Source: Streptomyces akebiae (GTDB lineage: Bacteria; Actinomycetota; Actinomycetes; Streptomycetales; Streptomycetaceae). From it: 64,000 bases of DNA. Shown in pieces: positions 16,178-23,782 of the stretch. Within the stretch, counting starts at the first letter, position 1, and the number at the start of each line of letters is the position of its first letter. A program made the translations under genes and the position numbers. The stretch is from the NCBI RefSeq assembly GCF_019599145.1, contig NZ_CP080647.1, forward strand, positions 7,936,001-8,000,000. The letters are read 5' to 3'. The notes beneath the pieces were generated by a model. That model was given only the letters and a program-made list of their open reading frames with translations, had not been told where the DNA came from and did not search any database.

Positions 16178-16822
16178 ATGTTGGACGTCACCGTGATCGA
16201 GGACCCCGAGGCAGCGGCGGTCTCGCTGGACCCCATACGCGCCCGGCTGCTCGCCGAACTGGCGGCCGGGCCCGCGTCGGCGGCCATGCTGGCCGGGAAG
16301 GTCGGGCTGCCGCGCCAGAAGGTGAACTACCACCTCAAGGCGCTGGAACGGCACGGCCTGGTCGAACTGGCGGGGGAGCGCCGCAAAGGCAATGTCACCG
16401 AGCGGCTGATGCGGGCCACGGCCGCGTCGTATGTGATCTCACCGCTCGCGCTCGCCGCCGTACAGCCGGACCCGGACCGTTTCCGGGACCAGCTCTCCGC
16501 GCGGTGGATGCTGGCGCTCGGCGCCCGGCTCGTCCGGGACGTCGGATCGCTGATCACCGGCGCGGCCAAGGCCCGCAAGCGCCTCGCGACCTACGCGCTC
16601 GACGGCGAGGTCACCTTCGCCTCGGCCGCCGACCGGGCCGCGTTCGTCCAGGAGCTGACGGCCGGGGTGAGCGCGCTCCTCCGCAAGTACGACGCCCCCG
16701 ACGCGCAGGGCGGCCGGGGCCACCGGATCGTCCTGGCCGTCCACCCGACGGTCAAGCCGCAGTCCGCCGTCGAGTCCGACCGGTCCGCCCTTCCCGTCCA
16801 GCCCGAACCGTCCGCCCGCTAA
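16178..16822 (+). CDS. ArsR-like winged-helix transcriptional regulator
   Basis: A 214-residue regulator. A winged helix-turn-helix lies at residues 12-80 (SLDPIRARLLAELAAGPASA, VGLPRQKVNYHLKALERHGL). A C-terminal helical domain of about 120 residues is not assignable. No metal-binding cysteine cluster is seen, so metal sensing is unlikely. ArsR-type genes directly before an SRPBCC (AHSA1-like) gene are a common actinobacterial pair. The ATG follows a GGTGGAG. Confidence 0.86.
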   Translation: MLDVTVIEDPEAAAVSLDPIRARLLAELAAGPASAAMLAGKVGLPRQKVNYHLKALERHGLVELAGERRKGNVTERLMRATAASYVISPLALAAVQPDPDRFRDQLSARWMLALGARLVRDVGSLITGAAKARKRLATYALDGEVTFASAADRAAFVQELTAGVSALLRKYDAPDAQGGRGHRIVLAVHPTVKPQSAVESDRSALPVQPEPSAR

Positions 16823-16842
16823 GACCCGTTGAGGAGCACGTC

Positions 16843-17586
16843 ATGCCCAAGGAATTCGAGATCGCCCGTGAGTTCGAGGTCGACGCCACTCCCGAGGAGG
16901 TGTGGGAGGCCGTCACCGCCGGGACCGGCGGGTGGCTGTGGCCGATGGAGGCGCCCGAGCCGCGGGTCGGCGGCAAGGGGCCGTTCGGCTCCGAGGTCAC
17001 CGTGTGGGACCCGCCGCACCGCTACACCAACCGGGTCGAGGACGTGGAGGGGATCTCCGAGCAGACCCTCAACCAGCTCGACTACACGGTCGAACCGCGC
17101 GACGACGGCCGGCGCGCCTGGGTGCGGTACGTGCACAGCGGCGTCTTCGTCGACGACTGGGACAACCAGTACGACGGCGCCGCCAAGCACACCGGTTTCT
17201 ACCTGCACACCTTGCGCCAGTACCTGACGCGCTTCGCGGGCCGGAAGATCACCGCGTTCGCGACCTTCGACGGCCCCGAGACGTCCGGCGGCGCCGACGC
17301 GCTCACCGTCGTGGAACGGGCGCTCGGTCTCGCGGACGACACCTCCGCGGGCGCCCGTGTCGAGGTCGAGGGGCCCGGCGGGCAGCGCTTCGAGGCCGTC
17401 ATCGACTATCGCGACCCGTACTTCGTCGGTCTGCGCACCGACGACGCCCTCATCCGCTTCTTCGGCCGCAACCACTGGGGCCACCGCGTCGGGATGAGCG
17501 TCCACGACTTCGCGCCGGGCGCCGACGCGGAGGCCGACGAGACCGCGTGGAAGGGCTGGCTGAACGGAGTGTTCAGCCAGCCCTGA
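16843..17586 (+). CDS. SRPBCC (AHSA1-like) domain protein
   Basis: A 247-residue protein with an SRPBCC/START-like fold in the N-terminal 150 residues (FEIAREFEVDATPEEVWEAV, then TAGTGGWLWPME). A second, less typical half (about 165-247) may be a degenerate repeat. These proteins have a hydrophobic pocket for lipids or other small molecules. It lies 20 bp after the ArsR-like regulator, with GAGGAG before the ATG, so the two are an operon controlled by the inverted repeat at 16121-16166. The substrate is unknown. Confidence 0.85.
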   Translation: MPKEFEIAREFEVDATPEEVWEAVTAGTGGWLWPMEAPEPRVGGKGPFGSEVTVWDPPHRYTNRVEDVEGISEQTLNQLDYTVEPRDDGRRAWVRYVHSGVFVDDWDNQYDGAAKHTGFYLHTLRQYLTRFAGRKITAFATFDGPETSGGADALTVVERALGLADDTSAGARVEVEGPGGQRFEAVIDYRDPYFVGLRTDDALIRFFGRNHWGHRVGMSVHDFAPGADAEADETAWKGWLNGVFSQP

Positions 17587-17614
17587 GAAGCACCGAGAGG
17601 ACCGCGGCGGACGG

Positions 17615-17668
17615 CTGCCGCGCCTGCCGCGCCTGCCGCGCCTGCCGCGCCTGCCGCGCCTGCCGCGG
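17615..17668. repeat. Six tandem 9-bp units
   Basis: CTGCCGCGC repeated five times and once as CTGCCGCGG, between two convergent gene ends. It is a pure minisatellite with no coding role; slippage makes it a likely variable locus between strains. Confidence 0.85.
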
Positions 17669-17680
17669 CAGCCGCGCCCG

Positions 17681-19504
17681 CTACGGCTCGAAGCGCAGCA
17701 CCTGCGGGTCGTGGTCGCTGATCTGGTCGTTGAACTCCGCGTTGGTGTGCACGCTGTCGTAGGTGAAGTCGCACGAGCGGCGGATCGACGGGCTGATCAG
17801 GATCTGGTCGAGGACCTGCGTGTTGCCCTGGAAGACGTACGAGTAACGCTCGCTCCTCGGCAGCGACTTGACCGCCGACCACAGGGCGCCGCCGTCCTCC
17901 AGCAGCTCGGTGGTCTTCGAGAACTCGAAGTCGTTGATGTCGCCGAGGGCGATGACGTCCGCGTTCTTCTCCTTCGCCAGGATCTCCTTGACGAAGGTGT
18001 TCACGGCCGTCGCCTGGAGGTGGCGCTCGGTCTCCGAGACGCGCGTCGGCGGCTGGAACTCCGAGTGCAGCGCCTGGTCGCCGCCCTTGGACGCGAAGTG
18101 GTTCGCGATCACGAAGACGGCCTTGCCGCGGAAGGAGAACTCGCCGACGAGCGGCTTGCGGCTGTTCGCCCAGGCGGCGTTCGCCGGATCGATACGGCCG
18201 GGGGAGACCGTCAGCCGCGCCTTGCCGTACGCCTTCGTCACCCCGACGGCGGTCGTGGCGTCGCCGCCCGCGCGGTCGGTGAAGGAGACCCGCTCGGGGT
18301 TGAACAGGAAGACCTGGCGGATGTTGCCGCCGGGCTGGCCGCCGTCGGCGAGGTTCACCGGGTCGATGGACCGCCAGTCGTACGTCGGGCCGCCGGCCGC
18401 CGTGATCGCCTCGATCAGCTTCTTCACCGTCTGGTCGGCGGCGACCGTACCGTCGTTGGTGGCGCCGCTGTTGTCCTGGATCTCCTCCAGGGTCACGATG
18501 TCGGGCGACTGCAGGTTGTGCACGATCGCCGCCGCGTGGTCCGCGAAGGTGGCGTCCGAGGGGTCCAGGTTCTCGACGTTGTACGTCGCCACCGCGAGCT
18601 CGCCGCGCTTCTGCTTGCGGGTCGTCTCGCGCTCCAGACCGCCCTGCTCCAGGGTGCCGAGCTGGTTGGCGACGAGTGTGTAACCGCCGAACTGGTTGTA
18701 GTCCAGCGGGCCCGCCGTCGTGCCCTTCAGGACGTCGCCGACGTTCGCCTTCGGGAAGTCGGCGACCGCGCCGAGCGACTGGATCTGGAGCCGGCCGGTG
18801 TTCTGCGAGGTGTAGGAGCCGTACACCGTGCCGCCGCGGCGGTTGGCGTTCTCCCGGGGCTTCACGGTGACCCACAGCTCGGTGAACGGGTCGGTGGCGC
18901 CCACCACGCGGGCGTCGGCGACCCGGACGTTCATGCCCTCGACGGACTCGTAGAAGTCCAGGGCGTACTTGGCCGGGGCGAGCGCGAGGCCGTTGACCGA
19001 GCCACCGGCGGCGGTGTCGCCGGTCGGGGCGTACCGGCTCGGCACCGATGCGGCGTCGACGACGGTCGCGGCCGGCACCGGGTTGCCGGTGGAGACCACC
19101 GTGATCGTCGGGCGGGTGATCTGCGTCACGGACTGGTTTCCGGACGAAGTGCCGCCCGGAACGAACTCGGAGACCGTGCCCGCGACCGTCACCGCGTCAC
19201 CCACGGAAACGGTCGGCCGGGAGCTGGTGAAGACGAAGACGCCCTCGCTCGTGGCCCGGTTGGCGTCCGCCTGGGTGTCCTGGATCCAGAAACCGCGCGA
19301 ACCATAGGTGCGCACGCCCGTGACGATCCCCTCCACCCCGGTCACCTGCTGACCGGCGAGCGGGGACGTCCGGGTCGTGCCCTGGATGTCGTGGATGCGT
19401 ATGGAGTCCGCCTCGGCGGGCGAGGTCAGGACCACGGCGGACACCGTGGAGCAGATGGTGGCGACGGTCAGCGCGCCGATGCGCGCGGTTCTCTTGCTCG
19501 GCAA
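17681..19504 (-). CDS. Secreted endonuclease/exonuclease/phosphatase-family nuclease
   Basis: A 607-residue extracellular nuclease. A signal peptide (residues 1-32, ending SPAEA) is followed by an OB-fold/lamin-tail-like region (35-260, GVEGIVTGVRTYGSRGFWIQ). An EEP nuclease domain follows from about 305 to 607, with metal and catalytic motifs ATYNVENLD, LEEIQD, ANHFASK, LGDINDFEFS and ISDHDPQVL. It probably scavenges extracellular DNA. The start codon is TTG at 19502-19504, supported by GGAGGG six bases upstream and by the immediate signal peptide. It converges on the SRPBCC gene. Confidence 0.9.
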   Translation of the reverse strand: MPSKRTARIGALTVATICSTVSAVVLTSPAEADSIRIHDIQGTTRTSPLAGQQVTGVEGIVTGVRTYGSRGFWIQDTQADANRATSEGVFVFTSSRPTVSVGDAVTVAGTVSEFVPGGTSSGNQSVTQITRPTITVVSTGNPVPAATVVDAASVPSRYAPTGDTAAGGSVNGLALAPAKYALDFYESVEGMNVRVADARVVGATDPFTELWVTVKPRENANRRGGTVYGSYTSQNTGRLQIQSLGAVADFPKANVGDVLKGTTAGPLDYNQFGGYTLVANQLGTLEQGGLERETTRKQKRGELAVATYNVENLDPSDATFADHAAAIVHNLQSPDIVTLEEIQDNSGATNDGTVAADQTVKKLIEAITAAGGPTYDWRSIDPVNLADGGQPGGNIRQVFLFNPERVSFTDRAGGDATTAVGVTKAYGKARLTVSPGRIDPANAAWANSRKPLVGEFSFRGKAVFVIANHFASKGGDQALHSEFQPPTRVSETERHLQATAVNTFVKEILAKEKNADVIALGDINDFEFSKTTELLEDGGALWSAVKSLPRSERYSYVFQGNTQVLDQILISPSIRRSCDFTYDSVHTNAEFNDQISDHDPQVLRFEP

Positions 19505-19898
19505 GGGGATCCCTCCGGGGACGTACGTGAGCGCCGGGACGAGAGTGGACGGGGGTGGCCTGCGACCGGTGGGGCGGTGTGACGCGCGTAGAACTCCGCC
19601 GGGCGCCGACGGGGTTCGGCGGACCCGGACGGTCGCCCCCGTGGGCGGCCCTGGAATCCGCCCAGAGCTACCCGCGAGTTTCTACGCGCGTCAATCTCCT
19701 GCCTGCTCAGGCCAGTTGTCAAGGTTTCAGCCACACCTGACTCCTGGCAGGTACATGAACCGGGCGGCATGGGTTCAAATCCGTCTAGGCTGAGCGGCTG
19801 CGTACTCGTACGCGTATCGCTCACGGGCGCCGTCTCTCGGCGGCCCCGAAACGCTCGGCCGCCGTTCGTCACCCTTTGTTCCGAGGAGATCCCCGCCG
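19505..19898. other. Divergent intergenic region
   Basis: It holds the leader of the secreted nuclease (minus strand) and of the next plus-strand gene. A likely minus-strand promoter is listed separately. A GGGTTCAAATCC stretch near 19769 looks like a tRNA T-loop, but no acceptor, D-arm or anticodon arm fits around it. No gene is supported. Confidence 0.55.
19665..19694 (-). promoter_or_regulatory. Putative promoter of the secreted nuclease gene
   Basis: On the minus strand, TTGACG (complement of 19689-19694) is followed after 18 bp by TAGCTC (complement of 19665-19670), giving a leader of about 150 bases before the TTG start. Another TTGACA (minus strand, about 19719-19724) lies upstream. 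Confidence 0.4.
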
Positions 19899-21410
19899 AT
19901 GTCAGACAGCTCGCCACTGCCGCCGGTGCGGCTTCTCCCCGAAGCGGAGCTGGCGCGGGAGGCGCTCGCCACGCCGTTGCTCTCGCGCGCCGCGCGGCTC
20001 GCCCGCTGGGCCGGCCCGGACACGCGGGTGGGCTCGGGGGGCGAACTCGTCGAGGAGCAGCTGCCCGCGGCCGCCGAGGCGCTCGGGCTCACCGGCGCGG
20101 GGACCGGGAGCGGCGAGGGCGTCGCGGGCACGGACGGCGGCGACGGCGGCGACGGCGGCGACGCCGCGGCCCTGGCGAGCGAGGCCTGGCGGGTGGCCGT
20201 GGACACCGGACTCGTCGAGATCGTGGACGAGGAGGCCGGGACGGTCGCCGTGGGAGACGAGCTCGCGCTCCTCACCTCGGGCCGACCGCAGGACGTGCTC
20301 GGCATCTGGCTCACCGCTCTGGAGACCACCCTCGCCGACGCGAGCGTGCCCGACCTCGACGGCCTCGTCGAGGCCATGGATTCCGGCGGCGAGATCGACT
20401 TCTCCGAGTTGGACTGGGACCCCGAGGCCGAGGCGGAGTTCCTCGACGGGGTGCTCGGCAACCTCTACCTCCTCACCGTCAGCGAGGACGGCCCCGACGG
20501 GCCGGTGCCGCTGCCCGCCCTCGCCGCGTCGATGGTCGTCCCCGACGACATGGGTGACCCCACCAACGACGTCCTGGAACAGGTCTCGGACGCCATGATG
20601 CGGCTCGACGACCAGTTCCGGGTGCTGGAGCCGGTCGGGCTGGTGGAGTACCAGCCCGTGGACGAGGCGCTGATGACGGACGCGGAGGAGGCCGCGGCCG
20701 CCGCCGAGGGGCCGGGGGCGCCGGCCGTCGACGACACCGATGTCACCCGGTACGGCCTGGTCCGGCTCACCCCGCTGGGGCTGTACGGGGTGCGGGCACG
20801 GCTCCAGGAGTCCGGCGTGGTCGCGCCCGCCGTGGGGGACCTCGTCGACAAGGGCGCGGACGTGCTCCTCGACGGCACCGCGGGCTTCCCGCCGGCGGCG
20901 GCCCAGGCCGAGACCGAGCAGTGGCTCGCCCGTCGTGAGGCGCTGGACGCGGCGCGGGAGCTGCTGGCCGCCGCCCGCGGCTCCGACCCGGGTGCTCCGC
21001 TGCGCCGGCTGCGCTGCCAGCAGGCGCTGTCCCTCGTGGGGGCCGTCGCCGAACCGGCCCTCCGGGAGGTCCTGGACGACCCCGAGCTGGGTGGGCTCGC
21101 CCGCGTGTGGCTGACCGAGCGCGGTGCCGACGACGTGCCCGCGCCGTCCGAGGCGATGGTCTTCTGGCTCACCATCGACACGGTCGCCGCGCAGTTGGCC
21201 GCCGAGGGGAACTCGGCGGAGCTGCGGGGGCTGGTGGAGGGGTTGGCCGCGCAGCACGGGTCGTTCTTCGCGGCGGCCTGGCGGGTGGATCATCCGGCTA
21301 CGCCGGATGTGCTGGAGGCGATGGGGAGGATCCACCCCGACAAGAAGGTGGCGAAGGAGGCCCGTAAGGCGGCGTTCAAGGCGCGGTCGCAGATGGGGCC
21401 GGGGGTCTGA
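19899..21410 (+). CDS. Conserved hypothetical protein, 503 residues
   Basis: A large acidic cytoplasmic protein with no signal peptide or membrane helix. I do not recognise a characterised family. Visible are a Gly/Asp-rich insert near residue 80-90 (GGDGGDGGD) and several helical segments rich in Leu/Ala/Glu. A C-terminal half has HEAT-like spacing (LRRLRCQQALSLVGAVAEPA, LAAQHGSFFAAAW, KVAKEARKAAFKARSQ). The N-terminal segment LLSRAARLARWAG followed by many acidic blocks is typical of streptomycete proteins annotated as hypothetical. The ATG follows GAGGAG. It is a single-gene unit. Confidence 0.75.
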   Translation: MSDSSPLPPVRLLPEAELAREALATPLLSRAARLARWAGPDTRVGSGGELVEEQLPAAAEALGLTGAGTGSGEGVAGTDGGDGGDGGDAAALASEAWRVAVDTGLVEIVDEEAGTVAVGDELALLTSGRPQDVLGIWLTALETTLADASVPDLDGLVEAMDSGGEIDFSELDWDPEAEAEFLDGVLGNLYLLTVSEDGPDGPVPLPALAASMVVPDDMGDPTNDVLEQVSDAMMRLDDQFRVLEPVGLVEYQPVDEALMTDAEEAAAAAEGPGAPAVDDTDVTRYGLVRLTPLGLYGVRARLQESGVVAPAVGDLVDKGADVLLDGTAGFPPAAAQAETEQWLARREALDAARELLAAARGSDPGAPLRRLRCQQALSLVGAVAEPALREVLDDPELGGLARVWLTERGADDVPAPSEAMVFWLTIDTVAAQLAAEGNSAELRGLVEGLAAQHGSFFAAAWRVDHPATPDVLEAMGRIHPDKKVAKEARKAAFKARSQMGPGV

Positions 21411-21506
21411 TGGGGCCGGGGGTCTGATGGGGTTGCGGGCCTGATGGGGTTGGGGCGCCTGATGATTTCGGGGTGCGCCTGATAGCTCGGGTGATTGCGG
21501 TTGTCG

Positions 21507-21681
21507 GGCGGGTGCGGGTGCGTGAGGGCTTCTCGCGCAGTTCCCCGCGCCCCTGAAAAGCAGGGGCTGCGCCCCGTGCTTTTCAGGGGCGCGGGTCCCT
21601 GGCTTTCAGGCCCTGCGGGGCCTGAAAGCCTTCAGGGGCGCGGGGAACTGCGCGATCAGCCCTCACGCACCCGCACCCGCC
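21507..21681. repeat. Long interspersed inverted repeat (copy 1)
   Basis: Two arms of about 50 bp face each other. The outer 24 bp at 21507-21530 exactly complement 21658-21681; the inner parts contain CGCGCAGTTCCCCGCGCCCC and its complement. Smaller hairpins (a CCTGAAAAGC-type stem and a GGCTTTCAGG-type stem) lie between the arms. Related sequence occurs at 45891-45939 and, reduced to the core hairpin, at 56345-56370. Before it, at 21398-21460, are short direct repeats of a GGGTCTGATGGGG-type unit. It is likely a mobile intergenic palindromic element and also a terminator. Confidence 0.8.
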
Positions 21682-21748
21682 GACGAAACAGGCACCCCGT
21701 TCCCCTGGGCGCACCCGCCTCCGCGCAGGCACCCCCGAGCCATGGGGC

Positions 21749-21770
21749 GTTCAACCGGTGTTCAGGCAGG
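21749..21770 (+). promoter_or_regulatory. Putative PHO box (PhoP site)
   Basis: Two consecutive 11-bp units, GTTCAACCGGT and GTTCAGGCAGG, match the direct-repeat design of Streptomyces PHO boxes (conserved GTTCA at 11-bp period). It lies 71 bp upstream of a PhoX-type phosphatase start, where a phosphate-starvation activator would be expected. Confidence 0.65.
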
Positions 21771-21841
21771 GGCGCGACCGTGTGGCGCGACACCCGGGGT
21801 CCGCCCCCCCCACGGTCAGCCCACGCCACGCAGGAGACAGC

Positions 21842-23356
21842 ATGTCGCTCACCCGCAGGGACTTCGCCAGACGATCCGCGGCCACCGGAACCGGTGTCGC
21901 CCTGGCCGGCAGCGTGGGCGCACTCGCCACCGCACCGAACGCCCTCGCGTCGACGGACACCGACACGGACGCCTCGGACTCCGAGACGGACGGCGGCGCG
22001 ACAGCGGACGGCACCGAACGCGGGGCGGACCGCCACGGTGGCGTCGGCTACGGACCACTCCTGCCGGACCCCGACGGCATCCTCGCCCTGCCCGCGGGCT
22101 TCACCTACCGGATCATCACCCACAGCGGCAGGACCAGGCTGGAGTCGGGCGAGTTCACCCCGGGCAAGCACGACGGCACCGCCGCCTTCCCCGGTCCCCG
22201 CGGCACCACCCTGCTCGTCAACAACCACGAGCTGAAGGGCCCCCGGGCCAACTGGGAGTTCCCGGTGCCGCTCACCGACGGGCTCGTCTACGACCCGGCG
22301 GCGGCCGGCGGCTGCACGGTGGTCGAGGTACGGCCCGACGGACGGGTCGCCGAGTGGGTCGGCATCGCGGGCACCTCCACCAACTGCGCGGGCGGCAGCA
22401 CCCCGTGGAACACCTGGCTCACCTGCGAGGAGAACTCCGACCGCGCCGGCGTCAACGGCATGACCAAGGACCACGGCTACGTCTTCGAGGTCGACCCCTG
22501 CGACCGCCGCGCCAACCGCGCCCCGAAGCCGCTGAAGTTCTTCGGCCGCTACGACCACGAGGCCGTCGTCATCGACCCCAGGCGCGGCCACGCCTACCTC
22601 ACCGAGGACGCCGCGGCCCCCAACGGCCTCTTCTTCCGCTGGACCCCGCCCCAGGGATTCACCCACGGCCCGGGGAAGTTCCGTACCCTCGCCGACGACG
22701 CGGGCGTCCTCCAGGCCCCCCGGTGCTACGACTCCGGCGGCCGGTTCGTCGACGACCTGTCCCGCGCCACCCGGATCGGCACGGTCTACGGGGTCGACTG
22801 GATCGACGTCCCCGACCGCGACGCCAGGACCGTCGCGGTGCGCAAGCAGTTCACCGACACCGAGATCACCCGCGCCCGCAAGCTGGAGGGCATGTGGTGG
22901 GGCGACGGCGGCGCGTACATCGTCTCCTCGTACGCCCGGGCCGAGAGCCCCGGTGCCGCACACGACGGCCAGGTCTGGTTCTACGACCCCAAGCGCCGCA
23001 CCCTCACCCTGAAGGTCCTCCTCGGCGTCAACCCGGACCCGTCCGCCGACGGCGCCCTCGACGGCCCCGACAACATCACCGTCTCCCCGTACGGCGGCAT
23101 CATCCTCGCCGAGGACGGCGAAGGCGTCCAACACCTGTTCGGCGCCACCGACAGCGGTCGTACCTACCCGATCGCCCGCAACGACCTGGCGATCACATCA
23201 GCTGCTACCGCAGCGGGCGGCACCGAAGAGGAGCCGGAGTACGGCGAGTTCGCCGGCGTCACCTTCTCGCCCGACGGAAAGACCCTGTACGCCAACATCC
23301 AGACCCCGGGAATCCTGCTCGCGATCACGGGGCCGTGGAAGCGGCAGAAGCGGTAG
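21842..23356 (+). CDS. PhoX-type (DUF839) secreted phosphatase
   Basis: A 504-residue protein of the PhoX alkaline phosphatase family (PF05787). The Tat signal is clear (TRRDFARRSAATGTGVALAG), with cleavage near ALAS at residue 36-38. Typical blocks are LLVNNHELKG, STNCAGGSTPWNTWLTCEEN, FGRYDHEAVVIDP, YLTEDAAAPNGLFFRW, DNITVSPYGGIILAED and FAGVTFSPDGKTLYANIQ. PhoX enzymes are calcium/iron-dependent phosphomonoesterases folded as a beta-propeller and exported already folded. The ATG follows an AGGAGA. The PHO-box-like repeat upstream fits phosphate control. Confidence 0.9.
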   Translation: MSLTRRDFARRSAATGTGVALAGSVGALATAPNALASTDTDTDASDSETDGGATADGTERGADRHGGVGYGPLLPDPDGILALPAGFTYRIITHSGRTRLESGEFTPGKHDGTAAFPGPRGTTLLVNNHELKGPRANWEFPVPLTDGLVYDPAAAGGCTVVEVRPDGRVAEWVGIAGTSTNCAGGSTPWNTWLTCEENSDRAGVNGMTKDHGYVFEVDPCDRRANRAPKPLKFFGRYDHEAVVIDPRRGHAYLTEDAAAPNGLFFRWTPPQGFTHGPGKFRTLADDAGVLQAPRCYDSGGRFVDDLSRATRIGTVYGVDWIDVPDRDARTVAVRKQFTDTEITRARKLEGMWWGDGGAYIVSSYARAESPGAAHDGQVWFYDPKRRTLTLKVLLGVNPDPSADGALDGPDNITVSPYGGIILAEDGEGVQHLFGATDSGRTYPIARNDLAITSAATAAGGTEEEPEYGEFAGVTFSPDGKTLYANIQTPGILLAITGPWKRQKR

Positions 23357-23364
23357 TTAATTCA

Positions 23365-23395
23365 TTGGCTCCGCCCTCGGTGCGCCTCCTAGAGT
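23365..23395 (+). promoter_or_regulatory. Putative promoter for the Y-like RNA region
   Basis: TTGGCT (23365-23370) and TAGAGT (23390-23395) with 19-bp spacing resemble a vegetative streptomycete promoter. Initiation about 7 bases after the -10 would fall at 23402-23403, exactly the first base of the terminal stem of the first structured RNA. Confidence 0.5.
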
Positions 23396-23402
23396 GATGC
23401 AC

Positions 23403-23541
23403 GTCCAGGTGCGAAGGCAGGACCTACTTCCACTCATAATGGGGCGGCCGCGGGTTCGAGTCCCGCCACCGGTACCAACACGCCGGTGTAGCTCAGGGGT
23501 TAGAGCACCTACGTCGGTTCCGCCGGCTTCGATCTCTGGAC
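23403..23541 (+). ncRNA. Y-like RNA A with permuted class I tRNA-like head
   Basis: About 139 bases. The terminal stem is 23403-23409 (GTCCAGG) with 23535-23541 (TCTGGAC). A conserved core follows: TGCGAAGGCAG (23410-23420) facing CCGGCTTCGATC (23523-23534), which pairs CGAAG with CTTCG. The head, in order, is: a hairpin TTCCA-CTCATAA-TGGGG (23428-23444); T-arm GCGGG-TTCGAGT-CCCGC (23450-23466); 3' acceptor strand CACCGGT (23467-23473) followed by ACCA; an 8-base loop including that ACCA; 5' acceptor strand GCCGGTG (23482-23488, seven pairs, one G-U); T8 A9; D-arm GCTC-AGGGGTTA-GAGC (23491-23506). This is tRNA order turned inside out, as expected for a Y RNA tRNA mimic whose ends leave at the anticodon-stem position. 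It lies upstream of rsr on the same strand. I infer the RNA from covariation-like pairing; expression is unproven. Confidence 0.82.
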
Positions 23542-23554
23542 ACCCAAAGCTTTA

Positions 23555-23590
23555 CGCACCTCCCGGTGCGATTCGATCTCGGGAGGCGCG
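23555..23590 (+). ncRNA. Short Y-core-like hairpin between the two Y-like RNAs
   Basis: CGC-A-CCTCCCG (23555-23565) pairs with CGGGAGG-C-GCG (23580-23590), ten pairs and one A-C mismatch. Its 14-base loop contains GTGCGA and TTCGATCT, the same bases that flank the stem in the two larger RNAs (GG-TGCG on the 5' side, CTTCGAYC-TC on the 3' side). It may be a head-less third copy of the protein-binding core or a terminator for RNA A. Confidence 0.45.
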
Positions 23591-23600
23591 GCAGATGGTG

Positions 23601-23751
23601 GGTGCCCGGTGCGCAGGCAGCGGATACTTCGGGAACTGGTGGGGGTAACTCCTCATGCGGGTTCGAATCCCGTCATCGACCCGGGGTCGGTGTGGCGGAA
23701 CGGAAGACGCGCCAGTTATAAGCACCGCCGCCGACTTCGACCTCGGGCACC
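23601..23751 (+). ncRNA. Y-like RNA B with permuted class II (Leu-type) tRNA-like head
   Basis: About 151 bases. The terminal stem is 23601-23609 (GGTGCCCGG) with 23743-23751 (TCGGGCACC), nine pairs. The core TGCGCAGGCAG (23610-23620) faces CCGACTTCGACC (23731-23742), nearly identical to RNA A. The head contains AACTGG (23634-23639) pairing with CCAGTT (23712-23717) in the anticodon-stem position. A variable arm with a GGGG/CTCC-type stem follows (23640-23656), then T-arm GCGGG-TTCGAAT-CCCGT (23657-23673). Next come 3' acceptor strand CATCGAC (23674-23680), loop CCGGG, 5' acceptor strand GTCGGTG (23686-23692, all seven pairs), TG, and D-arm GCG-GAACGGAAGA-CGC (23695-23710). The 5' half reads like tRNA-Leu (TGGCGGAA, AGACGCGC), and the long variable arm agrees. 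No own promoter is obvious; it may be co-transcribed with RNA A. Confidence 0.82.
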
Positions 23752-23782
23752 TTCCCTCTGCCGCGCCTCCCCCCAGACAACA

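Noticed and set aside
19745..19795. tRNA-like T-loop GGGTTCAAATCC near 19769
   Set aside because: The flanking bases do not give a 5-bp T-stem, and no acceptor, D-arm or anticodon arm can be built on either side, in normal or permuted order.
23440..23506. Ordinary tRNA gene reading from the upstream promoter region into the ACCA at 23477
   Set aside because: The 5' acceptor partner is downstream, not upstream. An upstream CTCGGTG pairs six of seven but leaves 44 bases where about 19 are allowed before the anticodon stem, and it overlaps the putative -10 region.
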